NCBI GenBank assembly: GCA_034412795.1 | Contig: DAOUMD010000044.1 | Span: 7,731-71,730 of the forward strand | Length of the DNA stretch: 64,000 nucleotides | Source of the DNA: JAUVPY01 sp034412795 | GTDB lineage: Bacteria; Chloroflexota; Anaerolineae; 4572-78; NAK82 | Direction: 5' to 3' | Shown: positions 35,101 to 41,873 of the stretch, one piece after another | Layout: the number at the start of each line of letters is the position of its first letter | How positions within the stretch are numbered: the stretch's first letter is position 1 | Position numbers and translations under genes: made by a program | Notes under the pieces: generated by a model | Told to the model about the DNA's origin: nothing | The model's database searches: none | The model's input: the letters and a program-made list of their open reading frames with translations, nothing else

Positions 35101-35162
35101 CCGATATCCCTCTTACGCCGGAGAAGGTGTGGCGAGCACTGCCTGAGGAAGGCGAAAAGTAG
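32118..35162 (+). CDS. Molybdenum hydroxylase: Fe-S subunit fused to molybdopterin subunit
   Basis: 1014 residues. Residues 1-160 are the small subunit with two [2Fe-2S] sites: C38, C43, C46, C58 and C111, C114, C146, C148. A proline-rich linker follows. From about 230 comes the large molybdopterin-binding subunit, with the GIGGGFGNK-type loop (RIGGGFGNKQE near 475) and the late GVKAVAEIP segment carrying the catalytic Glu (about 972). The family oxidises purines, aldehydes, CO or nicotinate-like rings. A stretch near residues 670-680 (QITNHQSPISN) is encoded by a simple repeat and looks inserted. The substrate is not evident. Confidence 0.88.
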   Translation: MEINLRINAEDKTFQVAPGDLLLDLLRREGYFGVKHGCEDGTCGACTVLVNGTPRTSCTMLAAQADGAEITTIEGVAHIAPDGQGPSQGWRGNVDLHPIQQAFVETGAIQCGYCTPAMILAAKVLLETEPDPTEDQVRDALSGMLCRCTGYVKPVQAVLRAAAVLRGEEVPPIDGGDGTIPAPPGLFEPPSSPEEMGPEPVGGGDLALKTTPMPTMVVAPETDRLRVVGKPEPKVDAVKLVQGKPAFAADVEMRGMLIGKLLRSPYAHARIRGIDVSRARALPGVHAVLTYEDVPRVAHSTAGQSHPIPGPLDSFSFDTKVRYVGDRVAAVAAETEEIAEDALRLIEVDYEVLLAILDPRDALDNLVIIHDEPDYVDFAHSDPKRNLAAQLRIDLGDVDRAIEEADHVFEAEYSVQRVQQAPIEPFVCITHWDEDDRLVIRTSTQVPFHIRRMLAPVLGLPVKRIRVIKPRIGGGFGNKQEVMIEDACAHLTIATGRPVKMEYTREEQFTGSTSRHPMILRMRTGVMDDGTVVANEMIVLTDTGAYGNHALTVTGNTGHKAMSLYNAPNVRFHADIVYTNQPTSGAYRGYGVPQGFWAVESHMERICRQMGWDPIEFRLKNAVKAGDEHPLSKVWSEGREPKPEVIQTCGLPEAVQRGAERFGWRQSTSQITNHQSPISNDYHLISGEPHLRRGQGVAMVMQGTAIPYLDMGAASIKMNDDGSFNLLVGATDLGTGSDTVLAQMVAEVLGCPLEDVIVYSSDTDFTPFDKGAYASSTTYISGAAAVRAAEQVAVQIRTRAARMLGDAAGDSESSWQPHDIDLYDRRAWAPGGRSVSLEEVALHTLHSEDQHQIMGVGSYVSPVSPPPFAAQFAEVTVDTDTGQVTVDRLLMALDCGIIVNPTTAGGQVEGGMAQALGYAVSEEMVFDQYGRLVNPRFGDYRIFSADEMPEMDVVFVETYEPSHPFGVKAVAEIPLDGVAPAVGNAVYDAIGVQIPDIPLTPEKVWRALPEEGEK
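34125..34156. repeat. Word repeat inside the molybdopterin gene
   Basis: Four tandem 7-base words (AATCACC twice, AATCTCC twice), in frame inside the coding sequence. This kind of word repeat is normally intergenic in such genomes. It encodes a polar loop (QITNHQSPISN) that the rest of the family does not need. Confidence 0.65.
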
Positions 35163-35205
35163 CCAGGGGGAGCAAAGAGACGCCGCGCGCTTAATCGACT
35201 GCAAT

Positions 35206-35235
35206 TTGTGACACTTGTTGCTTTAGTGCTATAAT
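35206..35235 (+). promoter_or_regulatory. Promoter before the small membrane protein gene
   Basis: TTGTGA (35206-35211), an 18-base spacer and a perfect TATAAT (35230-35235), about 85 bases before the start. Confidence 0.55.
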
Positions 35236-35320
35236 CCTTGCATCATTCTAGGGGGGACAAACCAAATCCAGCCCCTGCGCGTCGGGAACCGGGCAAGGGC
35301 TTAGGGGTGAATGTGATACT

Positions 35321-35878
35321 GTGACAACCACAACACGAAGCCGCCGCCCGCCGGCCAGAGATCCAAAGGGAATAGTGGGCGAAGAAGGAGGGAACGCGCG
35401 AGCGATGCGCCCATCGACATTGAAGGCTGGATTGGCAGGCGGTCTGTGCTTACTGATCATCTTGTTAATCAGCCTCATCCCCATCCCGTTAGGCACTTGC
35501 CTGGTCACATTAGGCTTCGTCGTAGTCTGGATCGGCACCGGGATATTGGCTGGGCTCTTAGCCGAAGAAGAGATTCAGACCCGCCAGCAGGCGGTGAGGA
35601 CTGGCGCAATGGCCGGCTTCATAGCAGGTATCAGCGGGGGCGTTGCCGGGATGCTGGTCGCTGCTTTTGGCGCTCTCTTCCCTGATCTGGGCGAGGGCGT
35701 GCTGGCCCAATTTTCCCCGGTCCAGGTCGAGGCGTTGACACAAATGGGGGTTGCTCCCGACGCCATCCGGCTGGCAGGCTCAATCATGTCAGCCATGCTG
35801 GTCTGCGGCATTGGCGGTATAGTTGTGTCGGTCGCCCTCGGTTCGCTGGGTGGGCGTATCTACTTCCGCGTGCGCTGA
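35321..35878 (+). CDS. Membrane protein of unknown function, four helices
   Basis: 185 residues from GTG 35321; ATG 35405 with GGAGG upstream is a possible later start. A basic 30-residue N-terminus is followed by four glycine-rich membrane segments (about residues 35-55, 62-80, 95-118 and 155-178). The layout, and a Gly/Ala-rich fold with an acidic loop between helices 3 and 4, resemble the small DUF5518-like proteins, but no family can be claimed. Nearby genes give no hint. Confidence 0.65.
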   Translation: MTTTTRSRRPPARDPKGIVGEEGGNARAMRPSTLKAGLAGGLCLLIILLISLIPIPLGTCLVTLGFVVVWIGTGILAGLLAEEEIQTRQQAVRTGAMAGFIAGISGGVAGMLVAAFGALFPDLGEGVLAQFSPVQVEALTQMGVAPDAIRLAGSIMSAMLVCGIGGIVVSVALGSLGGRIYFRVR

Positions 35879-35891
35879 GCGCGAAACGAGA

Positions 35892-35968
35892 ACGTAAAAC
35901 GTGAGGCGTGAGGCGTGAAACGCGAATACACTGATCACGCCTCACGCATCACGCGTCACGTTTTACGT
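35892..35968. repeat. GTAAAACGTGA word palindrome at the rdgB end
   Basis: Outer arms ACGTAAAACGTGA / TCACGTTTTACGT enclose further self-complementary words (GTGAGGCGTGA against TCACGCCTCAC). The right arm runs into the end of rdgB, so the last residues of RdgB (HVKRDA) are encoded by the repeat. Confidence 0.7.
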
Positions 35969-36575
35969 GTCTCCAGATGATGGGCAATGCCGCCCGGACT
36001 GCCGCGGCCCGGTGGCTAATGCTATTCTTCGTCTCCGGCGACAGTTGTGCCATAGTGCAGTCAAATTCCGGTATGAAGAAGATTGGGTCGTAACCAAAGC
36101 CGTGTTCCCCCCGGGGTTCAACGGCGATGACCCCTTCGATGGTTCCCTCCGCTGTCTTTACCTGACCCTCCGGCGTGGCAAGGGCGACCACACAGCGAAA
36201 GCGAGCGGTCCGCTCCGCCCCTGGTACCCCCTCCAATTGACGTAACACCAACTTGTAGCGGCGCACATGCTCGCCTCGTCGTGTGCCTCCGTACCGTGCT
36301 GAATGAACCCCAGGTGCGCCGCCTAACTTATCTATCTCCAACCCCGAGTCGTCGGCCAGCGTCAGCAACCCGCTCCGCTCGGCAAAGGCGCTGGCCTTTA
36401 GTATGGCATTCTCCTCGAAGGTCACCCCTGTCTCTTCCGGTTCGAAGTTGATTCCTTCTTCGCCCAGGCTGGTGATCTCCAGGGGAAGGTCGCGCAGCAA
36501 ATGTCGATATTCCTCCAACTTACCGGTGTTGTTGGTGGCAACCAGTAGTTTTACCTGCTCATTTGTCTTTGACAT
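35949..36575 (-). CDS. rdgB: XTP/dITP pyrophosphatase (RdgB/HAM1)
   Basis: 208 residues from ATG 36575, with AAGGA and GGGAG upstream. It begins LLVATNNTGKLEEY (nucleotide binding). Later it has GVTFEENA, LADDSGLEI with the catalytic Asp pair, APGVHSARYGG, and the tail with GFGYDPIF and SHRAAA. It removes non-canonical purine nucleotides (XTP, dITP) by hydrolysis to the monophosphate, which keeps them out of DNA. The C-terminal six residues come from a palindromic repeat that ends in the gene. Confidence 0.94.
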   Translation of the reverse strand: MSKTNEQVKLLVATNNTGKLEEYRHLLRDLPLEITSLGEEGINFEPEETGVTFEENAILKASAFAERSGLLTLADDSGLEIDKLGGAPGVHSARYGGTRRGEHVRRYKLVLRQLEGVPGAERTARFRCVVALATPEGQVKTAEGTIEGVIAVEPRGEHGFGYDPIFFIPEFDCTMAQLSPETKNSISHRAAAVRAALPIIWRHVKRDA

Positions 36576-36627
36576 ATCCTTGCTCCCTAAGTACAGCGAT
36601 GCGTAAATTCGCTTCGAGTATCGTGCA

Positions 36628-36711
36628 TGTCATTCTGAGGCTGAAGGCCGAAGAATCTCGTCCCACAATAGGGAAACGAGATCCTTCGCTCGTGCCTCGC
36701 TCAGGATGACG
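36628..36711. repeat. Imperfect inverted repeat of the GTCATTCTGAG type
   Basis: Arms TGTCATTCTGAG and CTCAGGATGACG (two mismatches) enclose a second inverted pair (AATCTCGT / ACGAGATCC). This resembles the widespread TGTCATTCTGAGCGAAG intergenic repeats of bacteria and is related to the element at 8818-8906. With the glyA promoter and hairpin, it accounts for the 386-base gap. Confidence 0.6.
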
Positions 36712-36855
36712 TGTCATTCACGATGACATGGCTGCCGGAACCCCGTTGCGAATTAACGGAAGGCTGTACTAAACGTCTGACTGCCTGTGCATCAAAGCGA
36801 ACGATCGATGTGGTAGCGACGGAAGTAGAATACCACACTCAGCAATTGCTGCAAG

Positions 36856-36884
36856 TTGCGCCTGTCTGGTTGCAGAGGTATAAT
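36856..36884 (+). promoter_or_regulatory. glyA promoter
   Basis: TTGCGC (36856-36861), a 17-base spacer and a perfect TATAAT (36879-36884), 77 bases before ATG 36962. Confidence 0.65.
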
Positions 36885-36907
36885 GCCTTCGTTCACACGC
36901 TTTTACG

Positions 36908-36934
36908 CGCACCTTGCCAAGGTGCGTTTTCTTT
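36908..36934 (+). terminator. Intrinsic-terminator-like hairpin in the glyA leader
   Basis: An 8-bp perfect stem (CGCACCTT / AAGGTGCG, 36908-36926) with a three-base loop, followed by TTTTCTTT. It lies between the promoter and the glyA start. It may attenuate glyA transcription. No anti-terminator or leader peptide was recognised. Confidence 0.6.
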
Positions 36935-36961
36935 ACCGATACAGGGGGATTGTTGTAATTT

Positions 36962-38248
36962 ATGGAAGCTGTTCTTCAAAAAAACATACGAATCGCCGCC
37001 GGTGACGAGATATTGGGTGCGGTGGATACTGAATTACTGGAAGCCATTCGTGCCGAGCGGGGACGCCAGTGCGATCAAATCGAGTTAATTGCTTCGGAGA
37101 ACTACGTGAGCGATGCCGTATTGGTGGCTCAAGGCTCAGTACTGACCAACAAATACGCCGAGGGTTACCCCGAACATCGCTATTATGGCGGCTGCAAGTT
37201 CGTGGACGTGGCCGAAGAACTGGCCAGGGAGCGGGCCAAGAAACTCTTTGGTGCCGAGTATGCCAATGTTCAGCCTCATGCGGGCTCCCAGGCCAATGGC
37301 GCTGCCTATCTGGCCTTGCTCGAGCCGGGTGACACGATACTGGCTATGAAGCTTGATCACGGCGGGCATCTCACTCACGGCGCAAAATTCAACTTCTCGG
37401 GCCAGTTCTATAACTTCGTCCACTACGGTGTGAGCCCCGAAACCGAGATGCTGAACTACGACGCCATCGCCGCCCTGGCCGAAGAGCACAAACCGCGCCT
37501 CATCTTGGCCGGGGCCAGCGCCTACCCTCGCATCATCGACTTCCCGCGTCTACGCCAAATCGCGGACAGTGTGGGCGCCTATTTGATGGTAGACATGGCG
37601 CACATTGCCGGGCTGATCGCTGCTGGTGTGCATCCCAGTCCTGTCCCGTACTGTGATGTCGTCACCAGTACAACCCATAAAACCCTGCGTGGTCCGCGCG
37701 CCGGGCTCATTTTGTGCAAAGCCGAGCATGCCAGTAAGATAGACAAGGCCGTCTTCCCCGGCTTGCAGGGTGGTCCCCTGATGCACATCATTGCTGCCAA
37801 GGCGGTCGCCTTTGCTGAGGCGCTCAGACCTGAGTTCAAGGCTTACGCCCAGGCCGTCGTGGACAACGCCCGTGTACTCGCCAGGTATTTGGCCCAGGAT
37901 GGACTGCGCATCGTCTCCGGCGGTACCGACAATCACCTTATGCTGGTGGATGTACGCGGCGCTAATATCACGGGACAGGAAGCCGAGGATGTGTTGGATC
38001 AAGTCGGCATCACGGTCAATAAGAATCTTATCCCCTTCGACCCTGCGCCGCCGCGTGTCACCAGTGGTATTCGGTTGGGTACACCGGCTGTTACCACCCG
38101 CGGCTTCGGCCCGGCTCAGATGGAAACTATCGCCGATTGCATCATACGCGCTTTGCGAAGTCCGGCCGACGAGACGCTGAAACGCAAACTGCGCGACGTA
38201 ACCCGTGATTTCTGTGATCGTTTTCCTGTACCAGGATTGGAGTCATGA
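36962..38248 (+). CDS. glyA: Serine hydroxymethyltransferase
   Basis: 428 residues. Typical blocks: IELIASENYVS near 42, TNKYAEGYPEHRYYGGC, the GANVQPHSGSQAN-type segment (here ANVQPHAGSQANGAA), VDMAHIAGLIAAGVHPSP and the PLP lysine in TSTTHKTLRGPRAG near 235. It converts serine and tetrahydrofolate to glycine and methylene-THF. The length is normal. The stop overlaps the next start as ATGA. The Shine-Dalgarno is weak (GGGGGA 13 bases upstream), and the leader carries a promoter plus a terminator-like hairpin. Confidence 0.95.
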   Translation: MEAVLQKNIRIAAGDEILGAVDTELLEAIRAERGRQCDQIELIASENYVSDAVLVAQGSVLTNKYAEGYPEHRYYGGCKFVDVAEELARERAKKLFGAEYANVQPHAGSQANGAAYLALLEPGDTILAMKLDHGGHLTHGAKFNFSGQFYNFVHYGVSPETEMLNYDAIAALAEEHKPRLILAGASAYPRIIDFPRLRQIADSVGAYLMVDMAHIAGLIAAGVHPSPVPYCDVVTSTTHKTLRGPRAGLILCKAEHASKIDKAVFPGLQGGPLMHIIAAKAVAFAEALRPEFKAYAQAVVDNARVLARYLAQDGLRIVSGGTDNHLMLVDVRGANITGQEAEDVLDQVGITVNKNLIPFDPAPPRVTSGIRLGTPAVTTRGFGPAQMETIADCIIRALRSPADETLKRKLRDVTRDFCDRFPVPGLES

Positions 38249-38886
38249 CTACTATCCTTCTCGTTCGTCACGGTCAGACGGCCTGGAACCGCGAGGAGCG
38301 GTTTCGAGGCCAGGTTGATTTGCCTCTCGACGACCGGGGGCTACGACAGGCGGAGTTAGTGGGTCGCCGCATAGCCGACCGGTGGCAGCCTACCGCCATC
38401 TATGCCAGTTCGCTACAGCGCACCCTGCAAACGGCGGCTGGCATCGCCCGGGCCTGTAATCTGCGTACTGTCATCCACGATGGCTTGCTCGACATAGACT
38501 ATGGTGCGTTTGCGGGCCTCACACCCCAGGAAGCGGCCGTCTACTACCCAGACATAGCCCGCGCCTGGCAACACGCGCCACATATGGTCCTCTTCCCCGA
38601 CGGGCAATCGCTGGGTGACGTACGCGAGCGCGCTGAGGCAGCCCTGGAGGGTATCGTTGCAAACCATCCTGACCAGACGGTAGTGCTGGTGACCCACGTC
38701 GTTGTCTGCCGGCTGTTGCTGTGTGCGGTTCTGGGGCTAGATAGCAGTCACTTCTGGCAGTTCGAGCCAGCTACCGCTTCTATCAGTGTCTTTGAGATTT
38801 TCGATGGCCACAGTGTTCTCTTAAGCTTCAACGATACTTGCCACCTGGCCGAGTTAGGCAACGGCGAACAGTCAGAGGCAAATTAG
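38245..38886 (+). CDS. Histidine phosphatase (phosphoglycerate mutase-like)
   Basis: 213 residues. The catalytic RHG motif is at residues 8-10 (LLVRHGQTAWN), the second Arg follows in ASSLQRTLQTA, and the second His in VVLVTHVVVCR near 151. This is the broad CobC/GpmB branch that removes phosphate from small metabolites. It overlaps glyA by four bases (ATGA), so the two are co-translated; the link with folate or serine metabolism is only positional. Confidence 0.85.
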   Translation: MTTILLVRHGQTAWNREERFRGQVDLPLDDRGLRQAELVGRRIADRWQPTAIYASSLQRTLQTAAGIARACNLRTVIHDGLLDIDYGAFAGLTPQEAAVYYPDIARAWQHAPHMVLFPDGQSLGDVRERAEAALEGIVANHPDQTVVLVTHVVVCRLLLCAVLGLDSSHFWQFEPATASISVFEIFDGHSVLLSFNDTCHLAELGNGEQSEAN

Positions 38887-38901
38887 CACTCTCTACATAA
38901 C

Positions 38902-38930
38902 TTGTAAACTCGCTCTAGTTATTGTAAAAT
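38902..38930 (+). promoter_or_regulatory. Promoter of the pilin-like/M23 gene
   Basis: TTGTAA (38902-38907), a 17-base spacer and TAAAAT (38925-38930), 39 bases before ATG 38970. Confidence 0.6.
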
Positions 38931-38969
38931 TGACCCTGGGAAGCTGATCAACGACCTAGGAGGTCGATT

Positions 38970-39548
38970 ATGATCGTCCATGAGAGCGAACGAGGCCAGG
39001 GTACGGTTGAGTACGCATTGCTTCTTGTCCTGATAGCTATCGTCGTAATCGCGATACTCTGGATTCTGGGGAATAGCCTGTCAACAGTCTTCTACGGGAT
39101 CGCCGAGGCGCTCCAATTTGGATGCGGCGAGGTCAGCAAACAAACCTTTCGCAGCTATGCCGGCGAAGGCGGGGAAGCGCAAGGCAGTCCGACTCTATCC
39201 TACTCCCCCACGCTTGGGAAAACCACTCAACGCTACTGGTTCTGTCACAATGGGTGGGATATCGCCAACCCAGAGGGCACGCCCGTGTACGCGGTTGACG
39301 ACGGTGTGGTCAAGTTTGCCGGCTGGAGTGACCGAGGCTATGGCAATATGGTGGTCATTGACCACGGTAGCTACCAGACACTCTATGCTCACCTCAGAGA
39401 TGCCCCCTCCGTGAGCGAGGGGCAATCAGTCGTCGCTGGGCAGGTCATCGGTTCTATGGGGAACACAGGTTTTTCCACCGGCCCACACCTGCATTTTGAG
39501 ATCCGCCACGGCAGCAGCTTGATTGATCCCGGTCCCTATATTCCCTAG
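38970..39548 (+). CDS. Type IVb prepilin-like N-terminus fused to an M23 (LytM) peptidase
   Basis: 192 residues with TAGGAGGT just upstream. Residues 1-32 match a Flp/Tad-type prepilin leader: short charged head, cleavage site RG/QGTVE with Glu at +5, then an apolar helix to about residue 46. A Gly/Ser linker leads to an M23 zinc peptidase domain (about 86-185) with H93-x3-D97 in HNGWD, YAHL (H141) and HLHFE (H173, H175), so the metal ligands and the catalytic His are present. M23 enzymes cut peptidoglycan cross-bridges. The fusion suggests a cell-wall hydrolase placed or tethered by the pilin pathway. Confidence 0.85.
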   Translation: MIVHESERGQGTVEYALLLVLIAIVVIAILWILGNSLSTVFYGIAEALQFGCGEVSKQTFRSYAGEGGEAQGSPTLSYSPTLGKTTQRYWFCHNGWDIANPEGTPVYAVDDGVVKFAGWSDRGYGNMVVIDHGSYQTLYAHLRDAPSVSEGQSVVAGQVIGSMGNTGFSTGPHLHFEIRHGSSLIDPGPYIP

Positions 39549-39613
39549 CATATCTTGGGATGATTCACTATTGGGTTGACACTTTTTACCGGTCAAATCA
39601 AGGGTAGCAACCT

Positions 39614-39699
39614 CGTAAAACGTAAAACGTGATGCGTGAAGGCACATTTGCAAGGCGCATTCGCCCAGAATCATTACGCTTTACGTTTTACGTTTTACG
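39614..39699. repeat. GTAAAACGT word palindrome
   Basis: 17-bp perfect arms CGTAAAACGTAAAACGT (39614-39630) and ACGTTTTACGTTTTACG (39683-39699). It shares words with the palindromes at 26503 and 35892. It lies in a 348-base gap with no gene, between the M23 fusion gene and the rfbD-like gene; only repeats were found there. Confidence 0.7.
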
Positions 39700-39708
39700 G
39701 GTTTGTCT

Positions 39709-39802
39709 GGCTAAGGATTGAGAATTAAATAACTTCCTCAAATGCAAGCGAAATACTGGCCTGATTCAGTCGGCTAATGAGTAAGTTATTAAATCCTTAG
39801 CC
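39709..39802. repeat. Inverted-repeat element with CTAAGGATTTAATAACTTAC end
   Basis: Outer arms GGCTAAGGATT / AATCCTTAGCC, continuing with a partly matching TAAATAACTT stretch. The right end, read inward, is CTAAGGATTTAATAACTTAC. The same 20 bases occur at 58266-58285 as an isolated copy. No target duplication is seen. Confidence 0.6.
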
Positions 39803-39896
39803 CTAAGCAGGCCAAATTGTCAACCAGTTTTCTTGGCAAAATGAACCATGCTCACATCTTGGTGCAATTAATCCCCCAATCCCTACTTTGCTTACG

Positions 39897-40733
39897 TCAG
39901 TGGCCAATTACGGCAAAATAATCTGCCAGCGCCTCCTGCCAGGGACGCAGAGTGATACCCAGTGCTGCGCCGACGGTGTTACGCAAGGGCGCAAATGGAG
40001 GTGGCGTAGAAGCCCGCTCGAACTCGTCGCTCGTGATGGGCGATATGGGAACCGACTCGTGTCCTGATTGCTTCAATATCTCCACAGCAAATTCATAGCG
40101 AGAGCAGTACCCCTCGTTAACCAGGTGATAGCTGCCGTAATGCCCTGTTTGAATCAAACGTGCAATGGCATCAGTCAGGTCCGGTGCATAAGTGGGGTTG
40201 GCAACTTCGTCGGTGACAACGCGCAGTCGGCCATGTTTGTCGGCCGCGGCGGTTATCTTGTCAACGAAGTTATTCCCCCCGGGGGCGAACAGCCACGATA
40301 TGCGCACGATGTAGAGCTTGTTAACCAGCCGATCTGCGATCTTTTCGGCGGCCAACTTCGAAGCGCCATATGGGTTAATTGGGCGACGAGAATCAAACTC
40401 GCGATAGGGCTCGGTGGCTGTGCCTTCGAATACCTCGTTGGTACTGATGTGCACCATCGCCGCCCCTGACCGTTGACAGGCCAGCGCTACGTTCTGCGTG
40501 CCAAAGGCATTGACCTGGTAGGCCAGGTCCGGATTTCGGGCACAGCCATCCACGTCGGTCATCGCCGCACAGTGAATCACCACTTCTGGCTTCAGGTCGG
40601 CCAAAGGCGCTACCGACTGAGGATCAGTGATGTCCCAATCTGGAAGGTCAATTAAGACCAGGTCGGCTTCAGCCAGGGCGTGTTGTAACGCCTTGCCCAA
40701 TTGTCCCAGGGCACCAGTGATAACGATGCGCAT
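39897..40733 (-). CDS. rfbD: dTDP-4-dehydrorhamnose reductase-like SDR
   Basis: 278 residues. NAD(P)-binding GALGQLG at 7-13, then CAAMTDVDGCARNPDLAYQVN (split at DGC), the catalytic YGASKLAAEK with Tyr and Lys near 125-129, VRISWLFAPGGNNFVDKI, and YHLVNEG. This matches RfbD/RmlD, which reduces dTDP-4-dehydrorhamnose to dTDP-rhamnose for surface polysaccharides. The other rml genes are absent here. It could also be a related NAD-dependent sugar epimerase or reductase. Confidence 0.85.
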   Translation of the reverse strand: MRIVITGALGQLGKALQHALAEADLVLIDLPDWDITDPQSVAPLADLKPEVVIHCAAMTDVDGCARNPDLAYQVNAFGTQNVALACQRSGAAMVHISTNEVFEGTATEPYREFDSRRPINPYGASKLAAEKIADRLVNKLYIVRISWLFAPGGNNFVDKITAAADKHGRLRVVTDEVANPTYAPDLTDAIARLIQTGHYGSYHLVNEGYCSRYEFAVEILKQSGHESVPISPITSDEFERASTPPPFAPLRNTVGAALGITLRPWQEALADYFAVIGH

Positions 40734-40823
40734 CGGAGAAAACCCTTTCTATACAGAACGTCACTCCAATTGTACACCAACTCTGCCAGCTACACCAACC
40801 CCCAATTTAGATGTCTTCTCAAT

Positions 40824-40945
40824 GTAACTACTCAACCTGATGGTTACAGATATGTATCTGCAACCTATAATCGGCGGATGTATATTCGCAAATACCCGTT
40901 ACGGTTGAATAACCGTAACGATCAGCGACTGGTCTGAGTAGTTAC
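40824..40945. repeat. Nested inverted repeats upstream of gntR
   Basis: Outer arms GTAACTACTCA (40824-40834) / TGAGTAGTTAC (40935-40945). Inside them is a perfect 10-bp hairpin CGTTACGGTT-GAAT-AACCGTAACG (40897-40920). It may be a small mobile element or a protein-binding region ahead of the gntR promoter. Confidence 0.55.
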
Positions 40946-40957
40946 GTGAATTCTAAA

Positions 40958-41010
40958 TTGACAATTCAAAAGATTCACTTATAATAGTTCTCTATATATT
41001 TAGAGAACTA
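40958..41010 (+). promoter_or_regulatory. gntR promoter and palindromic operator
   Basis: A perfect TTGACA (40958-40963), a 16-base spacer and a perfect TATAAT (40980-40985). Directly after and overlapping it is the inverted repeat TAGTTCTCTA-N6-TAGAGAACTA (40985-41010). This is a strong promoter whose start region is covered by a perfect 10-bp operator, as expected for autorepression by the GntR protein encoded just below. Confidence 0.75.
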
Positions 41011-41030
41011 TATTTTATAAAGAGGATCGA

Positions 41031-41771
41031 ATGACTAATCTTAAAATTTTAATGACGTTAGATAAACAAAGCCATATTCCCATCTATCGCCAGATTCAGT
41101 CGCAGCTAAAGCAACTCATCCTGGACGGACAGTTCAACCCCCAAGATATGCTCCCCTCCGAGAATGAGTTAGCCCAACGTTACCAGGTTAGTGTAATGAC
41201 AGTACGCCAGGCGATGAATGAATTAGTCAGTGAAGGATTAATTTACCGCGAGCGTGGACGGGGCACCTTTGTTGCCCGACAACTGATTGTTCAACCCTTG
41301 CAACGTTTTGAGAGCTTCTCGGAACATATCGCAGCGCGTGGCCTCGTCCCCTCGGCCCAAATTCTTGTCTTTGAGTACGTTGCTGCTCCGCAAGAGGCTG
41401 CCTTAGCCCTGGAATTGCAACCGGTTGACCAGGTGCTGCGCATTAAGCGGTTGCGCCTTACGGATAACTGTCCGGTGGGCATTCATGATTCCTATCTACG
41501 TGATGTTCACTTCGACCAGACAATGTTAGATGAGTATGGTTCGCTTTACGCCCTACTGGAAGCCCAGGGATTGGTTTTGGCCGAACAGGAAGAAATCCTT
41601 GAGGCAGTTGCTGCCGATGCGGAAGCAAGCGAGTTGTTGAATGTCCTTTCAGGTTCGCCTTTGTTGCAGGTTTCATCAACAGCCTATCTGGAATCGGGGC
41701 AGCCCATTGAGTTTGTCAAGGCCATCTACCGTACCGATCACTACCGGTACGCCGTTCGACTCAAACGGTAA
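41031..41771 (+). CDS. GntR/HutC-family regulator (UTRA domain)
   Basis: 246 residues. The N-terminal winged helix has IPIYRQIQSQLKQLILDG, LPSENELAQRYQVSVMTVRQAM and the RGRGTFVA end at about 85. The UTRA ligand-binding domain (about 95-240) has F.EYVAAPQEAALAL and IKRLRL.DN.PVGIHDSYL. UTRA regulators usually repress uptake and breakdown genes and are released by a phosphorylated sugar or nucleotide. It heads a ten-gene nucleoside operon. A palindrome lies on its own promoter. Its codon use is more A+T-rich than that of neighbouring genes. Confidence 0.9.
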   Translation: MTNLKILMTLDKQSHIPIYRQIQSQLKQLILDGQFNPQDMLPSENELAQRYQVSVMTVRQAMNELVSEGLIYRERGRGTFVARQLIVQPLQRFESFSEHIAARGLVPSAQILVFEYVAAPQEAALALELQPVDQVLRIKRLRLTDNCPVGIHDSYLRDVHFDQTMLDEYGSLYALLEAQGLVLAEQEEILEAVAADAEASELLNVLSGSPLLQVSSTAYLESGQPIEFVKAIYRTDHYRYAVRLKR

Positions 41772-41873
41772 TTGAGACAAAGGAGGTGGAAAATCACGAC
41801 TATTATGTAACGAACATTCAATGTACCCCACAGAGCAAATTGATTTTCCAACAAAAAATAGGAGGGGAAAGAA

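Noticed and set aside
36885..36961. Glycine, SAM or THF riboswitch before glyA
   Set aside because: The leader is too short, and none of the conserved cores was seen.
36711..37088. 125-codon frame across the glyA leader
   Set aside because: It runs out of frame into glyA and has no ribosome site; the leader is explained by promoter and hairpin.
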